From: Nicotiana tabacum
Lineage: Eukaryota > Streptophyta > Magnoliopsida > Solanales > Solanaceae
Assembly: GCF_000715075.1 (NCBI RefSeq)
Contig: NC_134082.1
Location: 139,178,948-139,242,947, forward strand
Direction of reading: 5' to 3'
Length of the DNA stretch: 64,000 bases
Shown here: positions 1 through 12,000 of the stretch, in pieces
Position numbering within the stretch: position 1 is the first letter of the stretch
Layout of the letters: each line of letters starts with the position of its first letter
The notes under the pieces: generated by a model
What the model saw: only the letters and a program-made list of their open reading frames with translations
Database searches by the model: none
What the model was told of the DNA's origin: nothing
Program-made: the position numbers and the translations under genes

Positions 1-3000
1 AATGTTATTTTCGTGCATTTTCCGGTGTCTTATATCAAATTACAAAGCCACAGTTCGCGGACAATCCTGAACATAAGCTGAGGAACATTGTGGTTGAGAT
101 ACTGAATAGGCTTCCTCATAGTGAAGTCCTAAGACCGTTTGTACAGGATCTATTGAAGGTGGCAATGCACGTTCTTACAACGGACAACGAAGAGAATGGC
201 TTAATTTGCATCCGTATTATTTTTGATTTGCTTAGGAACTTCAGGCCTACTTTAGAAAATGAAGTTCAACCCTTTTTGGACTTTGTTTGTAAAATCTACC
301 AGAATTTTAGGGCTACTGTGAGTTATTTCTTTGAGAGTGGGGCGATGGCAGTTCCTCCACCGCCCGCCCCCACTTCGTCTGTGTCGTCTTTGGGTGAGTC
401 AGACATGAAGCCAATGGAGGTGGATCAAATGAGTACTTCTAGTGGGGGGTATTTTGGTGCTGGTCAGCTTAATCCCAGTACGAGATCATTTAAGATAGTT
501 ACTGAGAGTCCGTTGGTAGTGATGTTTCTGTTTCAGTTATATAGCCGGCTGGTCCAGACGAACATTCCCCATTTGTTGCCCTTGATGGTTTCAGCCATAT
601 CAGTGCCAGGCCCTGAGAAGGTGCCTCCTCATCTGAAGACTCACTTTATTGAGCTCAAGGGTGCACAGGTTAAGGTAAGGTTTTCATTCTCTTTAGAATA
701 CTCTTTAGTTGTTGAGTAAATTGGTGCAAGGTCACCTCCTTTCTAGGACGATTCTGATAATTAAGTGATTGACAATATCTCGTGACAGTTCTCTGAGTTG
801 TTGTCAATGGAGAAAAGAACTTAATTCTATTTTTATTCTTGTTCCTTTTCCTTTATTTTATTTGACATTGCCTTTATGCTCATTTATGGAGCACCTAGTA
901 CATTCTGCTAAGCAATGTCTAGCGGGCTTCTTCTGCCTGTTAGCTGTCTAGAATGCATGGACCATTTTTCTCTTTCATTACTGTAATATCCGGAGAGTGT
1001 TAGCTCATCAACTATTAGGCCATCAACCGTTGAAGCACTACATGGTACGATTGTCTCCTAAGATGGCCATCATTGTAGGATTAGTGGCCAGAAACGTACT
1101 ATGTTATCATATATAGCTATCTTTTCTTTTCCAGGGGAACACTATAGGAGTAGAGAGAAAGCATACACTTATTTTAATAGTCCTCATTTTTCATCCTTTG
1201 GTTGGTAAAGTCTTATTTTTCTTTTGTCTTTTTTTCTTTTCTGCTTTAAACTTACTTAACCTTATTTTACGCTCTTGATCTGGATAGGTTGATGATCAGG
1301 GGTTGTTGGCCTCCTGCATTTTTGCGAATTCAATTTTTTCTTGCTAATTTGTGTTTGTTCTTTCTTAGCTGTCCGTTCAAGCATATTCCCTATGCGTTAA
1401 ATTAGATTTACCCCATTTGACTATAGGACACATGAAGAAAGGAAAGTTCGCCTAACTTGTTTCATTGGACTTATTGGAACTCCGTGTTGTGTAAATAACT
1501 TCAAATTTTGTTACAACAACAACAGCAAAAAAACATAGTGGAATCTCACAAGTGGGGTCTGGGGAGTGTATTGTGTACGCATACCTTACCCCTACGCTTA
1601 GGAGGTAGAGAGGGTGTTATCAATAGATCCTCGGCTCAAGAAGATGAAAAGCAACAATAGAAACAAGCATTATCAACCACAAATGCTAGAAAGATAATAA
1701 TAACAATCTAAGAACTAGTATGCGAATTAAGCAATAGCAACAAGTCGTAACAACGACAAGATACTGAGAAACCGAAGCGAAAAACAAGATAGTAGGTGTG
1801 AGAAATATGACGGGAAAATTATATTATTAATATACCCTAACTATAATACAAGTACCCCTATTTATAACAATGCACAATACCTACACTACTCCTATTCCAT
1901 GTAGGATTATGCTTATTTATATAACAACTAACTAACTAATATTCCCACTCAACCCGGTCATATAAATCATATGTACCGAGCTTGTTACATATATAAGTAA
2001 TACGAGGATTAGTGAGGGACTTGGTGAAAATATCTGCAAGTTGATCATTCGACTTCACAAACTTTGTAGCAATATCTCCTGAGAGTATCTTTTCTCTGAC
2101 GAAGTGACAGTCAATCTCAATGTATTTAGTGCTCTCATGGAACACCGAATTTGATGTAATATGAAGGGCAGCTTGATTATCGCACATAAGTTCCATCTGG
2201 CTGATTTCACCAAATTTCAACTCTTTGAGCAATTGTTTGATCCAAACTAGCTCACATGTTGCCATAACCATTGCTCGATATTCTGCTTCTGCACTAGACC
2301 AAACAACTACATTTTGTTTCTTGCTATTCCAAGACACCAGATTGCCTCCAACTAAAACACAATATCCAGACATAGAACGTCTATTAGAAGGTGATCTTGC
2401 CCAATCGGCATCTGAGTATCCAACAATCTGCTCATGGCCTCGATCCTCAAACAATAATGTTTTACTTGAAGCCGATTTTATATACCGAAGAATGCGGACA
2501 ATTGCATCCCAATGGCTATCACAAGAAGAATCCATAAACTGACTTATAACACTCACATAAAAGGAAATGTCAGGTCTGGTCATTGTGAGATAATTTAATT
2601 TACTAACCAGCCGCCTATATCTTGCAGGATCGCTAAGCAGCTCCTCCTGTCTTGGAGCCTGTCATTCTTGTCTCCTCAAGAATGTCTAAGGCATACTTCC
2701 GTTGTATGATCACAATACCCGAGCCAGACTGAGCGACCTTAATACCCAGTGATCAGCTTCACTCCGAGTCATGCCAAACTCCTGGATAACTGTGCTGAAC
2801 TTACCAAACCAGGCTCGAGGAGACTACTTTAGACCATAAAGTGACCAGCGCAAGCGACATACAAGGCCACGAGATACCATGAGAAATATGATACGGGAAA
2901 ATTATATTATTAATGTACCCTAACTATAATACAAGTACCCCTGTTTATAACAATACACAATACCTACATTACTCCTATTCCATGCAGGGCTATGTTTATT

Positions 3001-6000
3001 TACATAACAACAACTAACTAACTAACAATATGAAAACAACATTTAATACTAGTAATCTAAGAATAAGACACTTTCATACTAACCCTGAAACCCCAGGTAC
3101 GGAACAAAAAAACACTCGATTACCTACTAACCTTCTACTCTAATTCTTGGCCACCACACCCTCCTATCAAAGGTTATGTTCTTGATAAGCTGAAGTCGCG
3201 CCATGTTCTGCCTTATCACCTCTACCCGATGCTTCTTTGGCTGCTGTCTACCTGTTCTCATACCCAACAACAAAAATCGCTCACACCTTCTTACTGGGGC
3301 ATTTAAGCTTCTCCTCTTCACATACCCAAACCATCTAAACCTCACTTCCCGCATCTTGTCCTCGATGGGAGCCACACCTGTTTTAATCCGGATATCTTCA
3401 TTTCTAATCTTATCCAACCTAGTATACTCGTACATCCATCTCAACATCCTCATTTTTGCTACTTTCATCTTTTGTATATGAGAGTTCTTGACTGGCCATC
3501 ACTTTGGCCCACACGACATAGTTGGTCTAACCACCACTCTGGAATTTACCTTTAAGTTTTGGAGGCATATTCTTGTCACACAAGATGCCAGACGCTAACC
3601 TCCATTTCATCCACCCCGCTCCTATATGATGTGTGACATCCTCGTCGATCTCCCAAGTGTCTTTCTTGTAACTTCCGCTCCTTCTGTTGCATCAGTGAAC
3701 TTGCACTCCAAGTATTCTGTCTTAGTCCTGCTCAACTTGAACCATTTAGACTCTAGGGTCCCTCTCCAAACCTTCCAACTTGTCGTTAACACTGCCTCGC
3801 ATCTCGTCAATCAGTACTATGTTATCTGCGAATAACATATACCATGACACCTCCCCTTATAACTTAATGTTGAAGAAATATAAATTGATAATAAACACAA
3901 ATAAAAAATAGTGAGGATAGGGAGCGTGAGAGTGTGAATCAATGCGTAAATAAGTACCCTTTCAATAGAATGATAAACCTCCTTTGTTATTGTTAGTGTG
4001 TGGTTATAAAGTTAATATTGGGAGTAACATGTGAAAGGTTTAACCATCACATAATAGCTACTTTACTCTCCCTTTATCATTGGCACAAACAATATTTGAA
4101 ATACCCAAGGGTGGTTCGTGAAGGCGAATCAAGACGAGAGAACCCAAAAAGAGTGGTGTTATTTACGTTCGATTATTGAGACATGTCTTTCCCTATGTAG
4201 TGAAAGTACCGTTAATATTGATGGTTAAAAATGGAAAGCCGGTCAATTAAGGTTCTTATCCAAAAAAAGAAAGAAAAGAAAAGAAAATTTGAAGTAGGTT
4301 ACCTATAGAAAAGAAGCAAAATTGGAAGTAGGTCTAGCGAGGTGTTTGGAAGCAAGCCAGAAAGAAAAAGAAAAAGGAAGAAGAAATAACATTTTTAGTA
4401 ACTAAGTTGATAATTTTAAATCTATTTCTGAACATGTATTTGTGGAACTACGAGACCTGAAATATGTTTCTGAATAGTGTTACCAAGTCAATTTGTGCAA
4501 TTGCATGAGTGGCTGCTTGTTCAAGTGTATTCTCTTATGTAATGGAGCTACAAACCTCTTTTGTACCTACTGCATCGTCTTGATGCCGTCAATGAAGCTT
4601 CTTACTTTATAAAAAATAATAATGATTGTAGCAAGTATTTGGCTACTTTTACATGGCTTCTCGGTGTTGTCCCTTCTTGTTTTTCTTTTCATTAATGTGG
4701 TGCTTATGCTTTCCTGAGCTGAGGGTCTAACAACCTCTCTATCTCCATAACATAGGGGTAAGGTTTGCGTATACACTGCCCTCCCTAGACTCCACTACGT
4801 GGGATTATACTGGGTATGTTGTTGCTGTTAAGTCAATAATTTTCTTTTTCCCTTTCTTTTAAAAATATTTTTTATTAGCTCAATGGTTTGTGGGTTGTCT
4901 GATTGATTGTATTAGTACAAATTATCCCAGCATAAAGTCTCGTGTAAAATAATAAAATCCTCACATAAGAAAAAACAATTGCCACACAATTAATGTAGTT
5001 TTGTTTAGTCACATAAGAAAAATAATCTCCGCATGACTAATGAGAGCGTTTGGTTGATGGTATTAAATAATATCTCCATTACGTATCGAAAATAGTATCC
5101 GCATTAAGTTATGCATGAATCTGTATATTATTTTATGTGGAATTACGTGTGGAATGAGAATACGCGCAGTTGCAATGCAGGAATAAACTATTTAATGACA
5201 AAAATGCTATAATTATTGCATAGCAATAGTTTCATTATTAATCACTGCATGTAACAATCCTTTTATTTTCATTCATTGCATAAATGATCCATGCATTATA
5301 AACTGTATGACTAGTATGTGAACCAAAAAGCCCTTTGGAGTTATTCTCCCCAGCCCTTTATGTCCCTCAGTGTAGACTAATTGCTGCAATTAGCTTAGAG
5401 TTAGCTGGTGAAATGACATATTTCTCTTTCCATTTGCTTTCTTTCTCCTTATTTTTGTATGTGATCAATATACTATTCCTGAATTGAAGATCTTTGATTT
5501 AACTGTTGGGGAAACATCAATAATTGATCGTTTAGAGTCAGTTTTGTCAAAGGCATGCTTAAAGCGCGCTTAAGCACTAAAGCGAGGCTCAAAACATGTT
5601 GAGTGCTCCCTGTCGCTTAGCGGGCTCTTCAGTGTTGTCATCAAGGCTCTAAGGCATATTTTTCCTTGCCAATTAGTGTAATCTCGAAGAGGCAACACTG
5701 AACAATGATATTTCACTTGATCGTAATTCTTTTTCAATTTCTTTGTCCATATATTTGTTATTCACACTTACAATTTTTGGTCTTGGACTATACATACATA
5801 TTTGTATTTTTTTCTCCATTTGCGTCTTTCTTCATTAAAGCCCACGCTTTATTTGCGCTTTGCACTTAAAGCCCGAATGGACTTTAGAGTTTTTTTGCGC
5901 TTTTCGCCTTAGATAACATTGTTTAGAGTAACCTTACTAAAATTGATGTTCTTGAGTGAATTTGTAAGGTCTTTGCGCATTAAATACCAACACGATAAGA

Positions 6001-9000
6001 AATTGAAATCTATAACAAAAGTCCATCCCCAACTCAATATCACCACCCACCAACCAAAAAAATAAACTAAGTACAAGGGTTGATTGTTTTTGTGATTTCT
6101 GATGCTATGTCCAAGCGTAAGCACCCCAAAAGAAGTGGCTGCGGCGTTAAAGAGTTTGTGTGGCAACCTTGGTACCAAGGTTCGAATGCCATCAGAGGTG
6201 ACACTAGGTGAAATTTTCCTATATGTCTAAGTTTAGGTGGGTAGAAATATCTAGTATCTATGTTGGTGGGAGGAGTAGGTACTCGGTGAATTAGTCGAGG
6301 TACACACAAATTGGCCTAAAATCATATTATTAAATAAAATTTGTGTCCAAGCACAAGCTGTTAAGTTTGAGGTGAATGTCCCATAGTTTTACTAATTATT
6401 TCACCAAAAATGAATGTCCCTGACTTTTTAATATTATTCTACCTCCATTGTCGAAAAATTGGGAGATAAGTTCGTCTGTGCTTATTTTGTTTTTTTTCTT
6501 TCTGTTCACCTTTATCTACTTAATTTCAGATAACTTACCTTTTCCTTTCCATTTTGAGGGGGAAGACTAAGTAGACTTCTTTTGTGCAAATCTGCAGACA
6601 GTTTCTTTCTTAACGTACTTATTGAAGAGTTTCGCTGACTATATAAAGCCGCATGAAGAGGGTATTTGTAAAAGCATTGTGAATCTGCTTGTCACATGTT
6701 CGGACTCAGTCTCTATCCGAAAGGTGAACTTCTTGAGATGCTGCTTGTGAACCTGATTTCTCTTTCTTTTGCGATAGTTGCAAACTGAACTTTGTTCTTT
6801 CAGGAACTGCTAGTGGCCCTGAAACATGTTCTTGGGACAGATTTCAAGAGGGGGTTGTTCCCCCTTATTGACACGCTTTTGGAAGAGAGGTAAACTTTCA
6901 ATCAGAAGTAGGCTGGGAAAAAAAGCTCATGCTTTCTTGTGAATCTTCAGAGATTTTCTTATATGAGGTTGATAATGTTCCAAGTCATAAAAAATTGTTC
7001 ACGAAGTGTCCCCCATTCACCATTACATGTAAAGAAGGTGTCCCTGCACTTGTCTTGTCCCACATTACTCGCCTTTTGACCCAGTTTGGCATTACCGGAA
7101 ATATATTCCTGGATAGGATGTTTCTGAACTGCATGCAAAATCTGATATGTGGATTGCAGGTGGGCTCATGGGCAATTTTTGGAACTAGGTTTATTGAACT
7201 GTGCTTAAGTACTGCGCCTTTTGCGGCAGACAATTGGAAAGGGTGGATTGGAAACTGTATTAGTAGAATAGCCATCAATATTGAATAAAACTGTCGCTGT
7301 TCCACAAGAAAAAGAATGCGCTAAGTCGCAACAGCTAGAGGTGAAAGATATGCAGCACCAGTAGCGGATCTAAGATTTTAAAGTCATGTATGCTCGTCGG
7401 AAAGAGTTCCAGAAAAAGACAGTAAAAGAATTAAGCTGTGGGTGCTAACTCATTACACATCTTAATTTTTTGCTGATTGCCTATATAAATATACTAAATC
7501 CGGATAAAGACAATGGGTGCTGTGCTTGAGCACCCATAACTCTCTATGTAGATCCGCCATTGTGCAACACTCACATTATCTGCGTCCAGGAGGTAGAAGA
7601 TAAAGTGACAATAGTATCATATACAGCTTGATTCACACTAGATGGTAAAAGAATAAGATATTGCATCATAACCAGTGTTATCAAAGGCGAAAAGCGTAAA
7701 AAAGCTCTAAGGTTTGTTGGGGCTTTAAGTGCAAAGTGCAAATAAAGCGTGAGCTTTAATGAAAAAAGGCGCAATGGAAGAAAAAGTTAAAATATATATA
7801 TGTAGTCCAAGACCGATAATTATAAGCATGAATAACACATATACAGACAAAAAATTGAAAAATAATTACGATAAAATGAAATATCAGTTGTTTAGTGTCT
7901 CCTTTTCAGGATTGCACTCATAGGCAAGGAAAAGTTATGTCTTAGAGCCTTGATGCGACACAGAAGCGCCCCCAAAGCGAGGCGAAGCACTCAACATGTT
8001 TTGAGCCTCGCTTCAGGGCTTAAGCGCGCTTAAGTGCGCCTTTGACAACACTGATCATAACTAGCTTGTTTTTTGTCCGGTTGCGTTGCTTGTTGTTCCA
8101 TATTCTTCTTTTCCCTTTTTACCTTATTTAATGATATTATTTTCTAATTGTTCTAAGGCTTCATAGATTTGAGTGCCGGCTGCCTAGTTAATAGGTATGA
8201 CCTATAACCATTCTCAGAGGAACTTGCCAGTTGCAATGTCCACCACTTTGTCTTAGTAATCATTTTAATTATGCTGGAATTTTAACTCATATGAGGTTAT
8301 CTTGAAAATGGAGATTTCTAACTGAAATAGGATGGTGATTGGTGTGTGAGTCTAGGAGAATTTAGAATTCTCTACCTTCAAAAGTCACCCAAATTTCTGG
8401 ATCTTTGAAAGAATAGTGCTGCCACTTCTTAGGCGTCTCTTCGTACTCTTTGACAAGCAAGAGAAAAGAAGTTGTGAAAGGAGAATAGAATAGAAAAACA
8501 ATTGTCGAATTGTTTCTCACTAACAACATACAGTTGGAGGAGGGCTCCTTAGAATTTTTTTTAACTCCGTTAAATTAGGAAAGTTATCTTATTCTTGAGA
8601 TTTAATTTAGTAGGATTATGATACAAAATTTATATTTATAAAAATGATACAAATTTTTATATTTCTTTGTTTGACTTACATAATTACAAAGAATATTTTG
8701 CATAATATTTCTCTTTCCTCTCAAGATGTCCCCTTAAACTATAAGTAATAAAACTGAATTGCTTATTTTGAATGTAAGAAACATTGATATACCTGTCTAG
8801 GGAACAATCATCTTGATTGTATCTTTGGAATAGTCTTTATAAAAAAAAGTATCTTTGGAATAGTGAATGATTGTCGAAAAAGAGTTATGTTGGAATTCTT
8901 ACCCTTGGGAAGTCGTTTGTAGTTGCACAAAAATGGCAATTCTTGTAGTACGAAAGGAAATAAGTCTCTGCTTGGTTAAACAAAGAAATATGTTGGCACA

Positions 9001-12000
9001 ATTCTCTAGGATATTCACTGGTACTTGGATTGGCAGTTGATGTGTAACTGAAAAAGTTGCCAAAACGATGATCAGAAATTCAATTTCAAAGAAGGGACTT
9101 GATGCCCAAAAGAAAAAGAACAAAAAATGACTTTTGGATTGAGACCATAAATTCAAATTTTCAAAGTGATTAAATATCTAAACTTTAACATTATGAAAAT
9201 AAAGAAAAAATTGAGACAGATGTTTTTTTTTTCCTTTTTCGAGAGACTGATTGGAGAAGGATAGTAAGATGTTTCAGAGAATGACTTACTTGAAATTCTC
9301 CAGTGGTCTAGTAGCCAAGGGAGCGGGAGGAGAACCATAAGGTCTCAGGTTGAGATCCCATCGGAGGTAAAACGAAAATACTAGGTGATATCTTCCCGTT
9401 TGTCCTTGTAGACAGAATTACCCAATAAGTGTGCTAGTGGGAGGTTGTAGGGTTCCTGTGGAATAGTCAAAGTACGTGCAAGCTGGTTCAAATACCACCG
9501 TCATAAAAAAGGGAATGACTCACTTGAAATGTCACGTGAATAATTGCTAAAATAGTAGCCATCTATGTACTCTATATAGTGCTCTATGTACACTATATAG
9601 TACCACTGGATAATTACTGAAAAGAGTTTTTCTTTTCAACACTTTTGTAGTGGTCATCAAGGAGAGACTTGGTGTTCTTTGAAGGATTACCAAAAATAGA
9701 AGTTGTCTCGCGAGAATGATCAGGAAACAACACAACTAAGCCTCAACAGTGAGATAGCTGGGGTTGGTAAATCTCTAAATAGATTAAAAAGACTGTGTAA
9801 ACACGAGACCAAATGTAAGCATACAGCATGGTTAAACCTTAATTCCTTCATTTGGTATCGCCCATATGGATCTTTTACTTCCATTTTTCTTGTATATTTT
9901 TCCCGAGTTTACATGGATTCCAAGAAACCATAGGTTTTTGAGACAGTTTTCTTCCACATGATTTTAGGTCTACATCTTTCCAATTTTTACACCTTCAATC
10001 ATCATGATTTAATACATGTGGATCGGTGCATTTGGAGATCGATATAGGATATGGCCAAGCATATCTCAAGCAATATCCGGCTATCCGCTTGTTTTACTCT
10101 TTTTGTGCTACTTGCTGTATGTTGGAGGTCTATGTAGGACATGAAAATCATCTCAAATGACACTCTTGTTTTATTCTCAATGGAGTTGTTTGGTTACCGG
10201 GACTAATCCCAGTATAAAATTTGGGATTACAACACTCCAATGTTTGGTTGTGTGTATAAGCTATATTCGGTATAAATTTTGTATCAAACTTTTGTATTAT
10301 TTATTGCACATTGGATGTGGGATAATAATCCCAGGATTATAATCCTTGGGTGACGTTGTTGTTGGCTTACCAAAATAACCAAATCACCCCTATGTGGTGC
10401 TACTTGCACTTTATGTTGTATGACCGCACATCTATCCTCACATCTTCGTTTTTGCAACACATATCTTGTGTATGTATAGCCTTGGAGGCTCATTATTCAT
10501 TCCCTTGTTACATTGCCAATTTTACAAGCGATCTATAGACTTGTATTTTCTTTGGTGGCATCCTTGTCTCTGTTTACCTTTCCGTTGCACTTCTCCATTT
10601 TAACTATCCCATTATAATTCTGTGTTTTATATTGTTACATCTTCATCTATCCTACATTTGTCGTAGACATTGAACTTAAATTAAACTCCTTCAGGGTCCT
10701 TGTTGGAACCGGTCGTGCATGCTTTGAGACATTGAGGCCTTTGGCTTATAGCCTATTGGCGGAGATTGTTCACCATGTCAGGGGGGATCTTTCTTTGTCC
10801 CAGGTATTGCATGTTTTGATACTTGTGCTTTTCTGTAAGAACATGCTGATTTCCATGGTAGTCTGATATTCTTGTTGTCTCCTTAGAGATATTTCTTGGT
10901 GAAATTCTGGTGAAATGGATAGTGTGAATGCATGTGATGAATGCTTTTGCACCTGCTCCCTAGTTCCTCAACATTATGTAAGGTTGTTTGCTTCGATTTC
11001 TGTAACGATTATGGAAGTTGTTTTCTTTGGATAAAGGCCTTGCTAAGGAAAAACTTTAATGGATAAATGGGACTAGTTGAATCCTGTTCTTGAAAAAGAA
11101 GCTGAAGAGAAAAGGGGTCAAAATGCCTCATAGTCACTTTTTCAATTAATTAATGCTTGAAATGTTACCAATCCCACCCTACCCCCCCCCTCCCAAAAAA
11201 AAAAAAAAAAAATAAATAAAAGGAATGCTTGAAATGTTGTGGTTGAGCAACTGAACATTAGTGGTATATTTTTTATCTTCACCCTTACCCTTCTCTATAA
11301 TTTATATATCAAATTTCTTTTGTGTTTTATATTTTCTCCCCATCTTTGGACTGACTATGCTGTCTGCATACGTTTTCTTTTCATCTGTTACTACTGAAAA
11401 GGGTTAATCTTGATTTATTTGTGTGCAGTTATCACGGATAATTTATCTTTTCTCAAGCAACATGCATGATGCTTCTTTGTCGCTCAGCATCCATACTACA
11501 TGTGCTCGTCTGATGTTAAATCTGGTATGAATGAATTACATATATCTATTCCCCTGTCGTTGCAGCTGTAGTGTAACCAGATGATTTGGACCTTAAGATG
11601 GTGGCTAGTGGTCAGTATTCAATTTGACAAAGATATCTTTCTTCCTATGACAGGTGGAACCGATTTTTGAGAAAGGTGTCGACCAGCACACCATGGATGA
11701 AGCAAGGATTTTGTTGGTCTGGGGCTACCACTGCATATTTCAATACTTTTCTTGGTTTCTTGGACAACCATGCTTTATTTTCAGTTATTTGTGTACTAGA
11801 ACTCATATCAGTATATTTGTGTTAGGGTCGGATTTTGGACGCTTTTGTTGGCAAATTCAACACGTTTAAGCGTACAATTCCACAGGTAATCAATCTGTAA
11901 CTCAATATAACTTATTAAGTTTAGGTGTTTGGATGCGGAACAGCAAGCCTGTATTAAACACCATATAACTTATCCCTCATTTGTTTTCTGTATTCAAAGT

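Larger units (their letters stand above)
1799..3027 (-). mobile_element. Internally deleted Ty1/copia retrotransposon with short LTRs
   Basis: Two direct repeats at 1799-1941 and 2880-3027 share the start TGAGAAATATGA and end in repeated ACTAACTAACTAA, so they behave as LTRs of about 145 bp with TG..CA ends (the left copy ends TA). Next to the right LTR, on the minus strand, the bases TGGTATC match the start of the copia primer-binding site (tRNA-Met type). The internal region is only 0.94 kb and holds the RNase H end of the polyprotein. Most of gag, integrase and reverse transcriptase is missing. I found no clear target duplication (AGGTG versus ATATG). Confidence 0.8.
675..6597 (+). other. 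TRA1 intron 1 (5.9 kb), filled with transposon insertions
   Basis: Largest intron of the gene. It holds a TTG-tailed LINE/SINE module (1512-1660), a deleted copia element (1799-3027), a LINE reverse-transcriptase remnant (3028-3850), a second TTG-tailed module (4711-4829), a hAT-type MITE (5539-5921) and a tRNA-derived SINE (6123-6343). Between these, 675-1511, 3851-4710 and 4830-5538 are AT-rich and show no coding signal. A possible further MITE at about 5045-5336 has GCGTTTGGTT at one end and AACCAAAAAGCCC at the other, but I could not find a target duplication. Acceptor TCTGCAG ends the intron. Confidence 0.85.
6890..10694 (+). other. TRA1 intron 3 (3.8 kb) with MITEs and a SINE
   Basis: Holds two hAT-type MITEs (7359-7562, 7673-8053) and a SINE (9297-9512). 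Long chance open frames at 6929-7305 on both strands show no family resemblance, and the region is inside the intron. 8054-9278 and 9531-10694 are AT-rich with no recognised element. A sequence near 10180-10370 with TTGGGATTAC and GGATTATAATCC looks repeat-derived, but its ends could not be placed. Confidence 0.8.

Noticed and set aside
1799..3027. Treating the copia element as a TRIM
   Set aside because: LTRs are short, but the internal region holds real copia RNase H coding sequence; it is a deletion derivative.
5045..5336. Possible MITE in intron 1 with GCGTTTGGTT and AACCAAAAAGCCC ends
   Set aside because: Ends match only in part and no target duplication could be found.
6929..7305. Overlapping open frames of 119 (plus) and 106 (minus) residues in TRA1 intron 3
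   Set aside because: They mirror each other, have no motif and lie in an intron that must be removed to keep the TRA1 frame.
10180..10370. Possible repeat with TTGGGATTAC and GGATTATAATCC motifs in intron 3
   Set aside because: No clean terminal repeats or target duplication, so boundaries are unsupported.
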